A DNA stretch of 64,000 bases from Phycisphaerae bacterium (GTDB lineage Bacteria; Planctomycetota; Phycisphaerae; UBA1845), in NCBI GenBank assembly GCA_029260215.1, contig JAJDDQ010000030.1, positions 62,001 through 126,000 on the forward strand. The letters are read 5' to 3'. Every line of letters starts with the position of its first letter. Position 1 is the stretch's first letter. Made by a program: the position numbers and the translations under genes. The notes beneath the pieces are model-generated. The model saw only the letters and a list, made by a program, of their open reading frames with translations, did not search any database and was not told where the DNA came from. Shown here one piece after another: positions 63,677 to 64,000 of this stretch.

Positions 63677-64000
63677 ATGACACGTTTCGCCCTGACCGCC
63701 ACACTGGTTGCGATCCTCTCGTTTTGCTCACCGATCGCAAGATCAGCCGATCCACAAAGAACGCACGACATTCAACCCGAGGATTACTTCACCATCGGCG
63801 TAATCTCAAGCGTGGCTGTCTCGCAAGACGGCACACACATCGCATACACCGAAGCGCGTTGGGAAGAGTCCGAAGACAAACGCAACACCGACATCTGGGT
63901 CGTCAACACAGACGGCCAAGAAACCACGCGCCTGACATTCGACCCCGCACACGACTCAGCCATTCAATGGAGCCCCGACGGACGACACATCTACTTCACG
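63677..64000 (+). CDS. S9-family (prolyl-oligopeptidase-like) peptidase, 3' end missing
   Basis: The ATG is preceded by GAGG. The first 108 residues are visible before the window ends. A signal peptide (ALTATLVAILSFCSPIARSA) is followed by the first blades of a TolB/WD40-like propeller: VSQDGTHIAYTEARW, TDIWVVNTDG, RLTFDPAHDSAIQWSPDG. This is the N-terminal propeller of exported S9 acylaminoacyl-peptidase-like enzymes. The catalytic alpha/beta-hydrolase domain would lie outside the window, so a TolB-only protein is not excluded. Confidence 0.72.
   Translation, partial: MTRFALTATLVAILSFCSPIARSADPQRTHDIQPEDYFTIGVISSVAVSQDGTHIAYTEARWEESEDKRNTDIWVVNTDGQETTRLTFDPAHDSAIQWSPDGRHIYFT

Noticed and set aside
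1-64000. CRISPR arrays, rRNA, tRNA and intact insertion sequences
   Set aside because: No regular spaced repeats, no tRNA cloverleaf or rRNA sequence and no transposase-like protein were recognised.

Overview
This is a high-GC bacterial chromosome window, most likely from a member of the Planctomycetota (Phycisphaerae-like). The assignment rests on several secreted proteins with dockerin-like DxDxDGDVD tails, prepilin proteins with an F/VTLIELLVV leader, Cys-rich CC-x-NG-x-PGC modules, thrombospondin type 3 repeats and many multihaem cytochromes. No rRNA, tRNA or CRISPR array was recognised.

Layout. Positions 1-6570 (+) hold one end of a surface-polysaccharide locus: a truncated toroid-type protein, a NodU-type carbamoyltransferase, three glycosyltransferases and a methyltransferase, most joined by 4-bp start/stop overlaps. 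Positions 6571-8331 hold a pentapeptide-repeat/TIR protein with an in-frame TAA near its start, flanked by two inverted copies of a 25-bp repeat. Positions 8332-10166 (-) encode a PEGA lipoprotein, a MoaD-MoaE fusion and endonuclease III. Positions 10373-19409 (-) are a seven-gene run: three glycosyltransferases, an ABC exporter, two phosphotransferase-fold kinases and a degenerate nuclease. It faces an alkaline-phosphatase-superfamily enzyme at 19867.

Positions 21233-37491 carry secreted or surface proteins (two prepilins, dockerin-like proteins, a beta-helix protein, an IPTL-CTERM protein and a 1525-residue multidomain protein), with a response regulator and a histidine kinase among them. 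Positions 37676-43648 (-) contain ArsS, an rSAM/selenodomain-associated glycosyltransferase, a DUF547 protein, a PiT permease and TyrA. They also contain a DUF3179 gene whose reading frame continues through a TGA placed exactly at the first Cys of the family's CPLC motif. A 7-bp hairpin with a G-first loop begins 14 nt after that TGA, so this is a strong selenoprotein candidate and the main discovery of the window.

Positions 44007-47178 hold a five-repeat YHS/TRASH-like exported protein and an ECF sigma/anti-sigma pair. Positions 47222-58093 are a respiratory locus with about 38 c-type haem motifs: 11-haem cytochrome plus b561-like domain, 10-haem NapC/NirT type, dihaem lipoprotein, ethylbenzene-dehydrogenase-like haem lipoprotein, c554-like, and a 9-haem cytochrome with Rieske and cytochrome b. 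The two divergent transcription units at 54585/54972 each have a sigma-54-type GG-N10-GC promoter. The two lipoprotein genes share a twin palindromic operator with identical 22-bp spacing.

Positions 58317-64000 hold YifB/ComM, a WecA/MraY-type phosphosugar transferase, a small NrtS-like protein, a Cys-rich secreted protein, YjbQ, and the start of an S9-type peptidase cut by the window end.

All functional calls come from motif recognition by eye; no database search or folding program was run. Family knowledge is recalled, not looked up.
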